Source of the DNA: a bacterium | GTDB lineage: Bacteria; Pseudomonadota; Alphaproteobacteria; Sphingomonadales; Sphingomonadaceae | Assembly: GCA_030824575.1 (NCBI GenBank) | Contig: JAVBXL010000220.1 | Coordinates: 1-64,000 of the forward strand | Reading direction: 5' to 3' | DNA length: 64,000 bases | Shown: in pieces, positions 44,158 to 52,079 of the stretch | Layout: the number at the start of each line of letters is the position of its first letter | How positions within the stretch are numbered: the stretch's first letter is position 1 | Position numbers and translations under genes: made by a program | The notes under the pieces: generated by a model | Told to the model about the DNA's origin: nothing | What the model saw: only the letters and a program-made list of their open reading frames with translations | Database searches by the model: none

Positions 44158-44763
44158 CTATCCCTCATGATCAGCCGGGGTCTGGCCAATATCGTCCGGG
44201 CACAGCGCATAGCCCCGCCCCTTGATCGTATGCAGCATCGCCACGGCAAAGCCACGATCCAGCTTGCCGCGCAGGCGCGACATATGCACCTCGACACTAT
44301 TGGTGCCGGGATCGAAATCCAGCCGCCAGACTGCGCGCAGCAATTCCGTCCGGCTCACCGCCTGCCCCGGCCGCCGCGCGAGATGGAGCAGCAGCGCATA
44401 TTCCCGCGCGAGCAGCGGGATCGGCCGCCCGTTCCGCTCCACCCGCCGATCCACCAGCTTGATCGTCAACGCGCCCAGCCGAAGCCGCGGCTGTTCCACA
44501 TCGGCCAGGCGGATGATCCGCGCCACCGTCTCGGCCTCATGCATCCAGGGACCGACCACCTCCTGGACCCCCGCCTCCAGCGCGCGGGCGCGGGCGGCCG
44601 GATCGTCTATGCCCTGCCATAATATGGTCGCGTCGCCGACCCGCACCAGCGGCCACTTGTCCCGACCCGGCTGGATCGCCAGTTCCACTCCGCGCGCGCT
44701 CAGCGCCCGCGCGACCGGCGCGAAATCCGCCCCCATGCCATGGCATTCCACCCTTCTGCCCAC
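44158..44763 (-). CDS. Winged-helix regulator with degenerate receiver domain
   Basis: The 201-residue product ends in an OmpR-type DNA-binding domain (LRLGALTIKLVDRRVERNGRPIPL, REYALLLHLARRPGQAVSR, GTNSVEVHMSRLRGKL, IKGRGYAL). The first 95 residues look like a shortened receiver: the acidic pair is missing, the phospho-acceptor position reads ILWQGID, and the usual Lys-Pro is replaced by GPW. It may act without phosphorylation. The start is a GTG at 44763; an ATG at 44736 would cut the first strand. It is downstream of the cassette that ends with the cupin-like gene, on the same strand. Confidence 0.7.
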   Translation of the reverse strand: MGRRVECHGMGADFAPVARALSARGVELAIQPGRDKWPLVRVGDATILWQGIDDPAARARALEAGVQEVVGPWMHEAETVARIIRLADVEQPRLRLGALTIKLVDRRVERNGRPIPLLAREYALLLHLARRPGQAVSRTELLRAVWRLDFDPGTNSVEVHMSRLRGKLDRGFAVAMLHTIKGRGYALCPDDIGQTPADHEG

Positions 44764-44811
44764 AATCGGCCCGCCATGTTTTCGTCCCCTACATCCGACG
44801 CGTGGGGAGGG

Positions 44812-45735
44812 TTAAAAACAAGCCATTTCATGTCCGTTATGGATGTTTCGCAGCGCCGTCTCGCCCCCGTGGCGGATCAGCGGACTGCTGCTGCCCGCGC
44901 CCTGTTCGGCATGGCTGAGCCGCGCGGCGTCATCTTCCAGCGCTGCGGCGATGGCGCGCCAGGCGGTCCAGCGCATCGCGTCAACGGGATGCCCTGCCGC
45001 AAATTCATGCGCCAGGTCGATCGCATTGCCGCCGCCGCACCCGACCGCCAGTTCCAGCAGCAGTTGCGCGCTCGCCACCGTCATACATTGGGCGATCGCG
45101 CCGCGCGCCGTATCGAACCGATATTGCCGCCGCCACCCCTGATCGGGCGCACTGGCCAATATGTTGAGCGACACCGACAGCGACTCCGCCGGCAATTGCG
45201 CGTGCACGTCGCGATTGGCGCGGTAGAGCAGCATCTTGCCTTCCGACAGGCAACTGCGCTCGACGAAGCGCAACGCCACCGCCTCCCCGTCCGCACCGGT
45301 CACCCCGTCGGAATCATACTCATAATAGTCCGACCCATAGCCCGGCCCCAGATAGCCAACAGTCAGAAAGTCGAAACTATGGTCATGCGGCACATGATAG
45401 AGGAACGCCGACGCCCCGCTCATCCGCACCACATGATCGCGCTCCGCGGGCCAAAAAGCGGCGCGCAGCACATAGCGGTCGGTCGGAGGATGGAGCAGCA
45501 GCACTTGCGCCGAATAGGGATTGACCCGCCTCTGCCCGACGCAGCGATCCTTCAACTCCGCCACCGCCAGGTCCGACAGGAAATCACGGTTGCGCGACAG
45601 CGCGCGCAGCATGGGCGCCGCCGCCGTTAGCCCCTCTTCGCATGTCGGGTCGAACGCCGCGCTCTCGCACCAGTCGATCAGCGCCTCCAGGTCGATGACC
45701 GCCTCGTCCTCCAGCGGCTCGATCAGGCGGGGCAT
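44812..45735 (-). CDS. Unrecognised protein with a cupin-like core
   Basis: I do not recognise this 307-residue family with certainty. After a helical N-terminus (EALIDWCESAAF, PMLRALSRNRDFLSDLAVAELKDRC), residues about 90-205 resemble a cupin: FLYHVPHDHSFDFLTVGYLGPGYG supplies His and Asp residues in the first motif position, and GKMLLYRANRDVHAQLPAE resembles the second motif with another His. A metal-dependent oxygenase or sensor role is an inference. It overlaps the preceding gene by 13 bases, so the two are translated together with the 46-aa peptide gene upstream. Confidence 0.55.
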   Translation of the reverse strand: MPRLIEPLEDEAVIDLEALIDWCESAAFDPTCEEGLTAAAPMLRALSRNRDFLSDLAVAELKDRCVGQRRVNPYSAQVLLLHPPTDRYVLRAAFWPAERDHVVRMSGASAFLYHVPHDHSFDFLTVGYLGPGYGSDYYEYDSDGVTGADGEAVALRFVERSCLSEGKMLLYRANRDVHAQLPAESLSVSLNILASAPDQGWRRQYRFDTARGAIAQCMTVASAQLLLELAVGCGGGNAIDLAHEFAAGHPVDAMRWTAWRAIAAALEDDAARLSHAEQGAGSSSPLIRHGGETALRNIHNGHEMACF

Positions 45736-46535
45736 GGCATGCCCTCCACCTGCCGCAACGTCCGCGTCGCCAGTCCGCGCACGACCGCATCGATCTCCCG
45801 CCCCGCCATCGCCCGCAGCGCCGGCAAGGCGCGCGCCGTGTCGAGCGCCAGATATTCCCGCATCACCGCCCAGCGCTGGCCCGGCAGCGGCGCGTCCAGC
45901 GCCTGTGCAAACTGGTCGGCGGCGTCGCGCCGCCCTTGCAGCCGCAGCAGCGACAACAGCATCAGCGCGCGGGCATGGCCTTCATCCGCCTGCGCGCTGG
46001 CGACCGTCCGTCCGTCGCTGCGATCATGGATGCGCGCCTGCACCGGCCCGGTAGGCGCAACTTGCGCGCGCAGCAGCATCAGCGGCGCGTCGGTCGGCCG
46101 CACCCACAGCGCCTCCCGCCGCTCGTCCAGTTCGATCGTTGCCCCCGTCGCGCAGATCCGCGCACCGACCATCAGTGCCCGCGCGCCCTCCAGCCGCCAG
46201 GCGTCGCCCGCCAACGGCCCGTTCAAAGGACGGCACAGGCTTACCCGCCCGGAAAAATGCACCCGTTCAGACGGTGCCTGCCCGCCATCCAGCAGGCTCG
46301 CGGTCAGCCATATTCGCTCAGTCCGCGCCAGCACCAGATGGCGCACTCCCCCCTGCCGACTGGCGCGAAAGCCCGGCAAATGGCGGGGGTCGCCCGCCAT
46401 CGCCTGTATTTCCTCGGCCAGCAGCGCGTCGAACCAGCCAATGTCCGACAGGAAAGGCCGGATCAGCGCCACCGCCCGGTCGATCGGCGCGGCCTCGGCC
46501 GCATCGACCGCCTCGGCCAGCGCCGCCGGGATCAC
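45723..46535 (-). CDS. Unrecognised 270-aa protein of the small-peptide cassette
   Basis: I cannot assign a family. The product is soluble, with no signal peptide or membrane segment. The first 60 residues are acidic and helical, the middle (about 65-165) is rich in beta strands with many Arg residues, and the last third is helical and Ala/Leu-rich, as in HEAT-like or TPR-like repeats. It starts with GTG at 46535, overlapping the stop of the 46-aa peptide by four bases (GTGA), and its end overlaps the cupin-like gene. This tight coupling suggests a joint task. Confidence 0.55.
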   Translation of the reverse strand: MIPAALAEAVDAAEAAPIDRAVALIRPFLSDIGWFDALLAEEIQAMAGDPRHLPGFRASRQGGVRHLVLARTERIWLTASLLDGGQAPSERVHFSGRVSLCRPLNGPLAGDAWRLEGARALMVGARICATGATIELDERREALWVRPTDAPLMLLRAQVAPTGPVQARIHDRSDGRTVASAQADEGHARALMLLSLLRLQGRRDAADQFAQALDAPLPGQRWAVMREYLALDTARALPALRAMAGREIDAVVRGLATRTLRQVEGMPCPA

Positions 46536-46672
46536 GGCCGCACGATCACAGCGATCACCACGTCCATCACGCTGATTTCCAGCGCGTCGCGATCCTCCAG
46601 GCCGAACAGGCTGGCGCCGTCGTGCAGGTCTGCAATATCGTCGATGGCAAGCTGTGTGATCTGTTCAGGCAT
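46532..46672 (-). CDS. 46-aa peptide with leader/core-like layout
   Basis: This 46-residue frame has the best ribosome binding site in its neighbourhood (AGGAGGT four bases before the ATG). The first 33 residues are acidic and helical (MPEQITQLAIDDIADL and then DGASLFGLEDRDALE). The last 14 are hydrophobic (ISVMDVVIAVIVRP). It is translationally coupled to the 270-aa gene. The layout resembles a precursor peptide with leader and core, but a small regulatory or membrane peptide is equally possible. No Cys is present, and Ser and Thr are few. Confidence 0.6.
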   Translation of the reverse strand: MPEQITQLAIDDIADLHDGASLFGLEDRDALEISVMDVVIAVIVRP

Positions 46673-46829
46673 AATGACCTCCTCTTTCGCTGTCGGATGG
46701 AGGCTATGGCCCGCGCCGCGCCTGGACCAATTAAATCAAATTAATCGCTGATCCCCGCGTTAACCATTTCTTCGGGCGCGCTTCCTATCCTTTTCCTGGT
46801 CAGGCCAAAATCGGAAAAAGTGGGACGAC

Positions 46830-47453
46830 ATGCCGATCTTCAAGCGCAATCGCATCCGCCATGGCGAACAGGACGGCGCAGCCGACACGTCGCGATCCCC
46901 GCGCCGCCTGCGCCTGCTGCTGGTCGATGAAAATCCGACTGCGCGCGCCGTCGTCGCCCGCCGCCTGTCGCATCTCAATTATGATGTGGTGCTGGCCGAA
47001 AACGGCTTCATAGCGCTCAATCTGCTCGTCACCCGCCCGGTCGACATCATCCTGATCGACATGGGCCTGACGATGCTGCCGGCGGTCGCCACGATGCAGA
47101 AGATCCGCGCCGCCAACCTGGGCGGCAACGCCTGTTTCGTCATGATTGCCGGACGGCTCGACAGCCAGTCCACGGTAGAGGCGCTCGCCGCCGGGGCCGA
47201 CGACCATGTCGTGAAACCCTTTGATTTCGACGTGCTCGACGCCCGCCTGCGCCATCTGTGCCAGCGCGCCGAACAGGTCGGCACCCTCACCCGCCACAAT
47301 GCCGAACTCGACGCCCGCATCGCCCGCCGCGCGGTGGAACTGGGCGAAACCCGCGAAGCGCTGCGCGAAATGCAGCTCGATCGCGCCCGCCTCGTCTCCT
47401 CGATCCAGGCGCTGCATGACGAAGTCGAACGCCTCCACGCCGCTCAGGGCTGA
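46830..47453 (+). CDS. Receiver-domain protein with C-terminal coiled coil
   Basis: The 207-residue product has a receiver domain (residues about 26-145) with LRLLLVDENPTAR at the first strand, the phospho-acceptor Asp in IILIDMG, and the KPF motif. The remaining 60 residues form a predicted coiled coil (ARIARRAVELGETREALREMQLDRA and on). It has no DNA-binding or enzymatic output, so it may act through protein contacts. It is divergent from the peptide cassette across about 160 bases. Confidence 0.8.
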   Translation: MPIFKRNRIRHGEQDGAADTSRSPRRLRLLLVDENPTARAVVARRLSHLNYDVVLAENGFIALNLLVTRPVDIILIDMGLTMLPAVATMQKIRAANLGGNACFVMIAGRLDSQSTVEALAAGADDHVVKPFDFDVLDARLRHLCQRAEQVGTLTRHNAELDARIARRAVELGETREALREMQLDRARLVSSIQALHDEVERLHAAQG

Positions 47454-48208
47454 TCCATCTCCATCCATAGCGACAAGCCTTCACCCGGCATTTCGGGCGG
47501 CCCATCGGCCATGATCCGCGCCGCATCCGCCCGCGCCCGGTCCAATATCGCCGCCGCCACCCCCGGGTGATGATAGACGCGGTCCGCTTCCCCCAGCAGC
47601 CGGGCCGCCCGCAATGTCAGGTCGTCGGGATCGCCCGACCGCAACCGGATCACCTCCAGCCGCGACTGCGTCACTACGCCCTCCGCCGCCAGCCAGCGCG
47701 GCACGCCATCGACCGCCCCGTCGCGCAGCGGATCGATCGACCCACCCGGGGTCAGCCCCGCATCGATCGCCCGCCGCCGCTCAGCCGCATCCGGCCAGCG
47801 CGCCCGGATCGCCGCCCGCCCCGCAAACAGCGCCGTCGCCAGGTTGCCCAACCGAGCCGGCAGCATCGCCTCCAGCCGCTGCCGCAACGCCTTCGCCAGT
47901 CCCGCCGAAGCGCCACCGGTGCCGATCGCGATTAGCACCGGATCACGGTCCACGATCGCGGGCAGGGTGAAGTCGCACAGGTCCGGCACATCGGTCGCAT
48001 TGACCAGCACGCCCCGCGCCCGCAGCCGCGCTACCGTCGCCGGGTCGCCGTCCGCCACGATCGCGATCCGCGCATCGGTATCGCCCTCGCCTACGACGAT
48101 CGCGCCCGCCCGCTCCAGCAGCCGGCGCTTGGCGTCGGTCGCCTCGCCCTCCCCCGTCAGGATCACCGGCCGACCCATCAGCCGCAGAAAGACGGGCAGG
48201 CTCTGCAT
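47444..48208 (-). CDS. Precorrin-2 dehydrogenase/siroheme synthase (Met8-like)
   Basis: The 254-residue product resembles the N-terminal half of CysG and yeast Met8, which oxidise precorrin-2 with NAD and insert iron to make siroheme. It shows GRPVILTGEGEATDAKRRLLERAGA, VLVNATDVPDLCDFTLPAIVDRDPVLIAIGTGGASAGLAKALRQRLE, all family features. The ATG at 48208 overlaps the lysA stop by one base. It ends within the convergent receiver gene by 10 bases. CobA at 27904 supplies the substrate. Confidence 0.88.
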   Translation of the reverse strand: MQSLPVFLRLMGRPVILTGEGEATDAKRRLLERAGAIVVGEGDTDARIAIVADGDPATVARLRARGVLVNATDVPDLCDFTLPAIVDRDPVLIAIGTGGASAGLAKALRQRLEAMLPARLGNLATALFAGRAAIRARWPDAAERRRAIDAGLTPGGSIDPLRDGAVDGVPRWLAAEGVVTQSRLEVIRLRSGDPDDLTLRAARLLGEADRVYHHPGVAAAILDRARADAARIMADGPPEMPGEGLSLWMEMDQP

Positions 48209-49473
48209 CAGCGGCCGACCCAGTCGGGGATGATGTCGCCCTCGATCAGCGCCTCGATCGGCGGCCGTGCGCGCACCACCGCCCATTTGTCGCCCGACAC
48301 CAGCACTTCGGGCGTCAGCGGCCGGCTGTTATACGTCCCCGCCATCGTCGCGCCATAAGCGCCAGCGGTCATGAATGCGACCAGGTCGCCCGCCTGCACC
48401 ACATCCATGTCGCGATGCATGGCGAAGGTATCGCCCGTCTCGCACACCGGCCCCACCACGTTGGCGGTTTCGCGCGCACCCACCGGCTTCACCGCGCGGA
48501 TATCATGCCAGGCGTCATAGAGGCTCGGCCGCATCAGATCGTTCATCGCCGCGTCGACGATCACGAACGGCGCCTGCGCGCCCTGCTTCACCCGCACCAC
48601 GCGCGACAGCAAAGCGCCGGCATTGCCCACGATCACCCGCCCCGGCTCGAACATCAGCCGCACCGGCCAGCCCTGCGTCACCCGGCACACCATCGCGCCA
48701 TAATCGGCGGGGCTGGGCGGCAAAGGCTGCGATGGATCATAGGGTACGCCGAGGCCGCCGCCCAGATCGGCGGTGCGAATGTCATGCCCCGCCGCCCGCA
48801 GCTGCTCGATCAGCGCGCCGACCTTGGTGAAGGCCGCCTCCAGCGGGGCCAGGTCGGTCAGCTGGCTGCCGATATGCACGGCCACGCCCTGCACATCCAG
48901 ACCCGGCAGATCACGCGCCGCGGCATAGCTTTCCAGCGCATGGATGTAGGGGATGCCGAACTTATTCTCGGACTTGCCGGTCGAAATCTTGGCATGCGTG
49001 CCGGCATCGACATCGGGATTGATGCGATAGGCTACGGCCGCGCGCTTCCCCATCGACAGCGCGACCGCCGACAGCATTTCGGCTTCCGGCTCGCTCTCCA
49101 GATTGAACTGGTAGATGCCCTTTTCCAGCGCCAGCCGCATTTCCTGCGCGGTCTTGCCGACGCCGGAAAAGACGATGCGGCTCGCCGGGATGCCCGCCGC
49201 GATCGCGCGCAGCAATTCGCCGCCCGACACCACATCCGCGCCCAGGCCCAGTTTCGCCAGCGTCGCCAGCACGGCGGCATTGGGATTGGCCTTGACCGCA
49301 AAGGCGATCAGCGGATTTTCCAGCGCGCTCAGCCCCTCGCGGAACACGCTGACATGGCGTTCCAGCGTCGCGGTGGAATAGACATAGACGGGCGTGCCGA
49401 CCGCATCGGCGATGACGTCCAGCGGCACCTGCTCCACCTGCATCGCGCCGTTCACATAGTCAAAATGGTCCAA
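48208..49473 (-). CDS. lysA: Diaminopimelate decarboxylase
   Basis: LysA makes L-lysine from meso-diaminopimelate with PLP. The 421-residue product has the family features: FAVKANPNAAVL (PLP Lys near residue 50), GSQLTDLAPLEAA, DLGGGLGVPY, EPGRVIVGNAG and CETGDTFAMHRDM. The start is a TTG at 49473 preceded by AAGGAC at ideal spacing; this gives LDHFDYVNG, while the 495-residue alternative reads into the lipoprotein gene. It lies 17 bases after the small lipoprotein gene, a common arrangement in proteobacteria. Confidence 0.95.
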   Translation of the reverse strand: MDHFDYVNGAMQVEQVPLDVIADAVGTPVYVYSTATLERHVSVFREGLSALENPLIAFAVKANPNAAVLATLAKLGLGADVVSGGELLRAIAAGIPASRIVFSGVGKTAQEMRLALEKGIYQFNLESEPEAEMLSAVALSMGKRAAVAYRINPDVDAGTHAKISTGKSENKFGIPYIHALESYAAARDLPGLDVQGVAVHIGSQLTDLAPLEAAFTKVGALIEQLRAAGHDIRTADLGGGLGVPYDPSQPLPPSPADYGAMVCRVTQGWPVRLMFEPGRVIVGNAGALLSRVVRVKQGAQAPFVIVDAAMNDLMRPSLYDAWHDIRAVKPVGARETANVVGPVCETGDTFAMHRDMDVVQAGDLVAFMTAGAYGATMAGTYNSRPLTPEVLVSGDKWAVVRARPPIEALIEGDIIPDWVGR

Positions 49474-49490
49474 CTTTGCGTCCTTAAAAC

Positions 49491-49748
49491 TTATTGCGGC
49501 CGCTTTTCGGGCGGCAGGTCGAACGGGTCGTCGGCCCTTTGCCGCGATTGCGTCAGCAATTCCACATTGCGCTGTGGTCGCGCCTGAATGGACGGCGTCA
49601 TCAACTCCGTCGATGTCGGCGCCGTCGCCGCCCCCACCGGCACGGCGGCCACATTCTGCCCCGTCACGGGTTTGAGCGGCTGCCGTCCCCCGCATCCGGC
49701 CAGCGCCATCGCGATCAGAGACAGGCTAGCCAGCGTCCGTGTCTTCAT
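49491..49748 (-). CDS. Small LptM-like lipoprotein
   Basis: The 85-residue product has a clear lipoprotein signal ([19 protein letters not shown]) and a short Pro/Gln-rich mature part. A small lipoprotein of this type between argH and lysA matches the LptM (YifL) family, which in enterobacteria stabilises the LptDE lipopolysaccharide translocon. Only the N-terminal pattern is similar, so the functional transfer is cautious. It overlaps the argH stop by four bases. Confidence 0.8.
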   Translation of the reverse strand: MKTRTLASLSLIAMALAGCGGRQPLKPVTGQNVAAVPVGAATAPTSTELMTPSIQARPQRNVELLTQSRQRADDPFDLPPEKRPQ

Positions 49749-51115
49749 GATTCCAATTCCTCTTTCGCCTGCGCTATCCGCGCCCTTACCTGCGACGGCG
49801 CCGTACCGCCATGGCTCTGGCGGCTGGCGACCGACGCATCGACCGTCAACACCGCATAGACCCGCTCGTCGATCCGCGCGTCGATGTCCCTGAGCGTCGC
49901 GATCGGCAACTGGTCGAGCGGCACCGCCGCAGCCTCCGCCGCCGCCACCGCGCGTCCGGTGATATGATGCGCCTCGCGGAACGGGATGCCCCCTTCCCGC
50001 ACCAGCCAATCGGCCAGGTCGGTTGCGGTCGCAAAGCCGCTCTCGGCCAGGCCGCGCATCCGGTCGGTGCGGAACGTCACCGTCTCGACCATCCCGGTCA
50101 TCGCCGCGATCGACAGCGCCAGCAGGTCGTGCGCCTCGAACACCGGCGGCTTGTCGTCCTGCATATCCTTGGAATAGGCGAGCGGCAGACCCTTCATCGT
50201 CACGCACAGCGCCGTCATGCAGCCCATGATCCGCCCGGCATGGCCGCGCACCAGTTCGGCCGCGTCGGGATTGCGCTTCTGCGGCATGATGGAGCTGCCG
50301 GTCGAATAGGCGTCGGGCAGCTTGACGAAGCCGAAGGGTTGGCTCGCCCAGATGATGAACTCCTCGGCCAGCCGCGACAGATGCAGCGACGCCTGCGTCG
50401 CCGCCATCAGATAATCGAGCGCGAAGTCGCGGTCGGACACGCTGTCCAGGCTATTGTCGGTCGGCTTGGCAAAGCCCAGCGCCGCCGCCGTCGCATGGCG
50501 ATCGGTCGGAAAGCCGGTCCCGGCCAGCGCCGCCGCGCCCAGCGGACATTCGTTCAGCCGCGCGCGCGCATCGGCAAATCGGCTGCGGTCGCGCCGCACC
50601 ATTTCATAATAGGCCATCAGATGATGCCCCAGCGTCACCGGCTGCGCCGACTGCAAATGGGTAAAGCCCGGCATCACCGCATCGGCATTCTCCTCCGCCC
50701 GCGCCACCAGCGCGCGTTGCAGCCCCAGCAGCCCCGCCTCGACCTCGTCGATCGCGTCGCGCACCCACAGGCGGAAATCGGTCGTCACCTGATCGTTGCG
50801 GCTACGCGCGGTGTGCAGCCGCCCTGCGACTGGCCCGATCAGCTCGGCGAGCCGCGACTCGGTGACCATATGGATGTCTTCCAGGTCCAGATTGACCGGC
50901 ACGCCATTGGCTTCATATTCCGCCGCGATCCGGTTCAACCCCTCGGTGATCGCCTGCGCATCCTCGCCCTCAACGATGCCTTGCTGGGCCAGCATCGCGA
51001 CATGCGCCTTGGACCCGGCGATGTCCTGCTTCCACAATCGCTTGTCGAAGGGGATGGAGGCATTTATCTCACGCATGATCGATGCCGGGCCGGCGGCGAA
51101 CCGGCCGCCCCACAT
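49745..51115 (-). CDS. argH: Argininosuccinate lyase
   Basis: ArgH splits argininosuccinate into arginine and fumarate. The 456-residue product starts [11 protein letters not shown], the usual start, and has the fumarase/lyase signature [16 protein letters not shown] around residue 277. TARSRNDQV and TAAALGF segments support it. It overlaps the small lipoprotein gene by four bases, giving the argH-lptM-like-lysA-siroheme operon. Its start is 19 bases from the divergent thioredoxin gene. Confidence 0.96.
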   Translation of the reverse strand: MWGGRFAAGPASIMREINASIPFDKRLWKQDIAGSKAHVAMLAQQGIVEGEDAQAITEGLNRIAAEYEANGVPVNLDLEDIHMVTESRLAELIGPVAGRLHTARSRNDQVTTDFRLWVRDAIDEVEAGLLGLQRALVARAEENADAVMPGFTHLQSAQPVTLGHHLMAYYEMVRRDRSRFADARARLNECPLGAAALAGTGFPTDRHATAAALGFAKPTDNSLDSVSDRDFALDYLMAATQASLHLSRLAEEFIIWASQPFGFVKLPDAYSTGSSIMPQKRNPDAAELVRGHAGRIMGCMTALCVTMKGLPLAYSKDMQDDKPPVFEAHDLLALSIAAMTGMVETVTFRTDRMRGLAESGFATATDLADWLVREGGIPFREAHHITGRAVAAAEAAAVPLDQLPIATLRDIDARIDERVYAVLTVDASVASRQSHGGTAPSQVRARIAQAKEELES

Positions 51116-51134
51116 GCTGTTGGAGCCTGCTTCC

Positions 51135-51755
51135 GTGATATCGTCATTCCGCGCGCTAATGATACTGCTCCTGCCTGCCGCTCTGGCGGCTTGCGATAGG
51201 CAATCGCCGCCGAAGGAGCAAGCCAATGCCGCCCTCCCCGGCGAGGTTCCGGCGACGACGGGCGAAGCCACCGGTGGTGCCACGAAGAAGGATGGCGCCT
51301 TCGACTATCGGCTCGACCGCAGCAAGGCAGGTACGCCTGCCCCCGACTTCGCCTTCCAAGACCCGCAAGGCGGCGAAAAGACGTTGCAGGATTTCGCGGG
51401 CAAGCCACTGCTGGTCAATCTCTGGGCGACCTGGTGCGCGCCCTGCATCGCGGAAATGCCGACGCTGGACCGGATCGCGGCGACCTACGGTCCCAAGGGG
51501 CTGGCCGTCCTCACCATCTCGCAGGACAATCAGGGACTGAAAGCCGCCATGCCCTTCTTCGCCAAACATGACCTGCCCCACTTGAAGGGCTGGGCCGACC
51601 CGGAAAACCAGTTCGGCTTCCACTATGCCACCGGCCTGCTGCCCACCACCGTCATCTATGATGCACAGGGCAAGGAAATGGTGCGGGTGATCGGCGCGAT
51701 GGATTGGGAAGGGCCAGAGGCGAAGGCGTTGATCGACGCGGCCATGGCGGTCTGA
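51135..51755 (+). CDS. TlpA-like thioredoxin lipoprotein
   Basis: The 206-residue product has a lipobox LAAC near residue 20 and a thioredoxin domain with the active site WATWCAPC around residue 105. TlpA/ResA-like proteins act outside the cytoplasm, often in cytochrome c assembly or disulfide reduction. The GTG at 51135 follows a GGAG motif; an ATG at 51159 would also leave a signal peptide. It is divergent from argH with a very short spacer, the usual neighbour order in alphaproteobacteria. Confidence 0.9.
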   Translation: MISSFRALMILLLPAALAACDRQSPPKEQANAALPGEVPATTGEATGGATKKDGAFDYRLDRSKAGTPAPDFAFQDPQGGEKTLQDFAGKPLLVNLWATWCAPCIAEMPTLDRIAATYGPKGLAVLTISQDNQGLKAAMPFFAKHDLPHLKGWADPENQFGFHYATGLLPTTVIYDAQGKEMVRVIGAMDWEGPEAKALIDAAMAV

Positions 51756-51765
51756 CCGGCTGAAA

Positions 51766-51830
51766 GTCTGTCTCGAAATGCGCCTTTGGCGCATCCGCAC
51801 CGGCGCTCTTTCGCGCATTTCGAGATAGAA
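51766..51830. repeat. GTCTGTCTCG hairpin repeat, copy 1
   Basis: This element holds a 13-base inverted repeat (TCTCGAAATGCGC at 51771-51783 and GCGCATTTCGAGA at 51813-51825). Its left half matches the element at 62309-62353. It lies just after the thioredoxin gene and may stop transcription. Confidence 0.7.
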
Positions 51831-51868
51831 TCTGAATCGAAGCCTTAACGAAGCAGAGTCAAAAACCC

Positions 51869-51899
51869 GCCATGCCAGTTGATTGCAAAATGGCATGGC
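51869..51899. promoter_or_regulatory. Candidate operator upstream of the TonB receptor
   Basis: A perfect nine-base inverted repeat (GCCATGCCA, 13 bases, TGGCATGGC) lies about 180 bases before the receptor start. The surrounding 51831-52079 is unusually A/T-rich for this genome and holds a TACAAT hexamer at 52009-52014 that could be a -10 box. No gene is visible in this stretch. Confidence 0.4.
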
Positions 51900-52079
51900 A
51901 GTGATGCACAGTTGTCACTTGCCCGCCTACCGATCCCGATAATATTCTCAAACGCTTTTGTCATGGAAACAATTGAGAAATATTGCGTTTTAGTGCATTT
52001 TTTTGCGCTACAATAGAGGATTGCCACAGCCCGTCCGTCATCCCCCTTGTCATCATAAATGCAAAAACAGGGGGCATGA

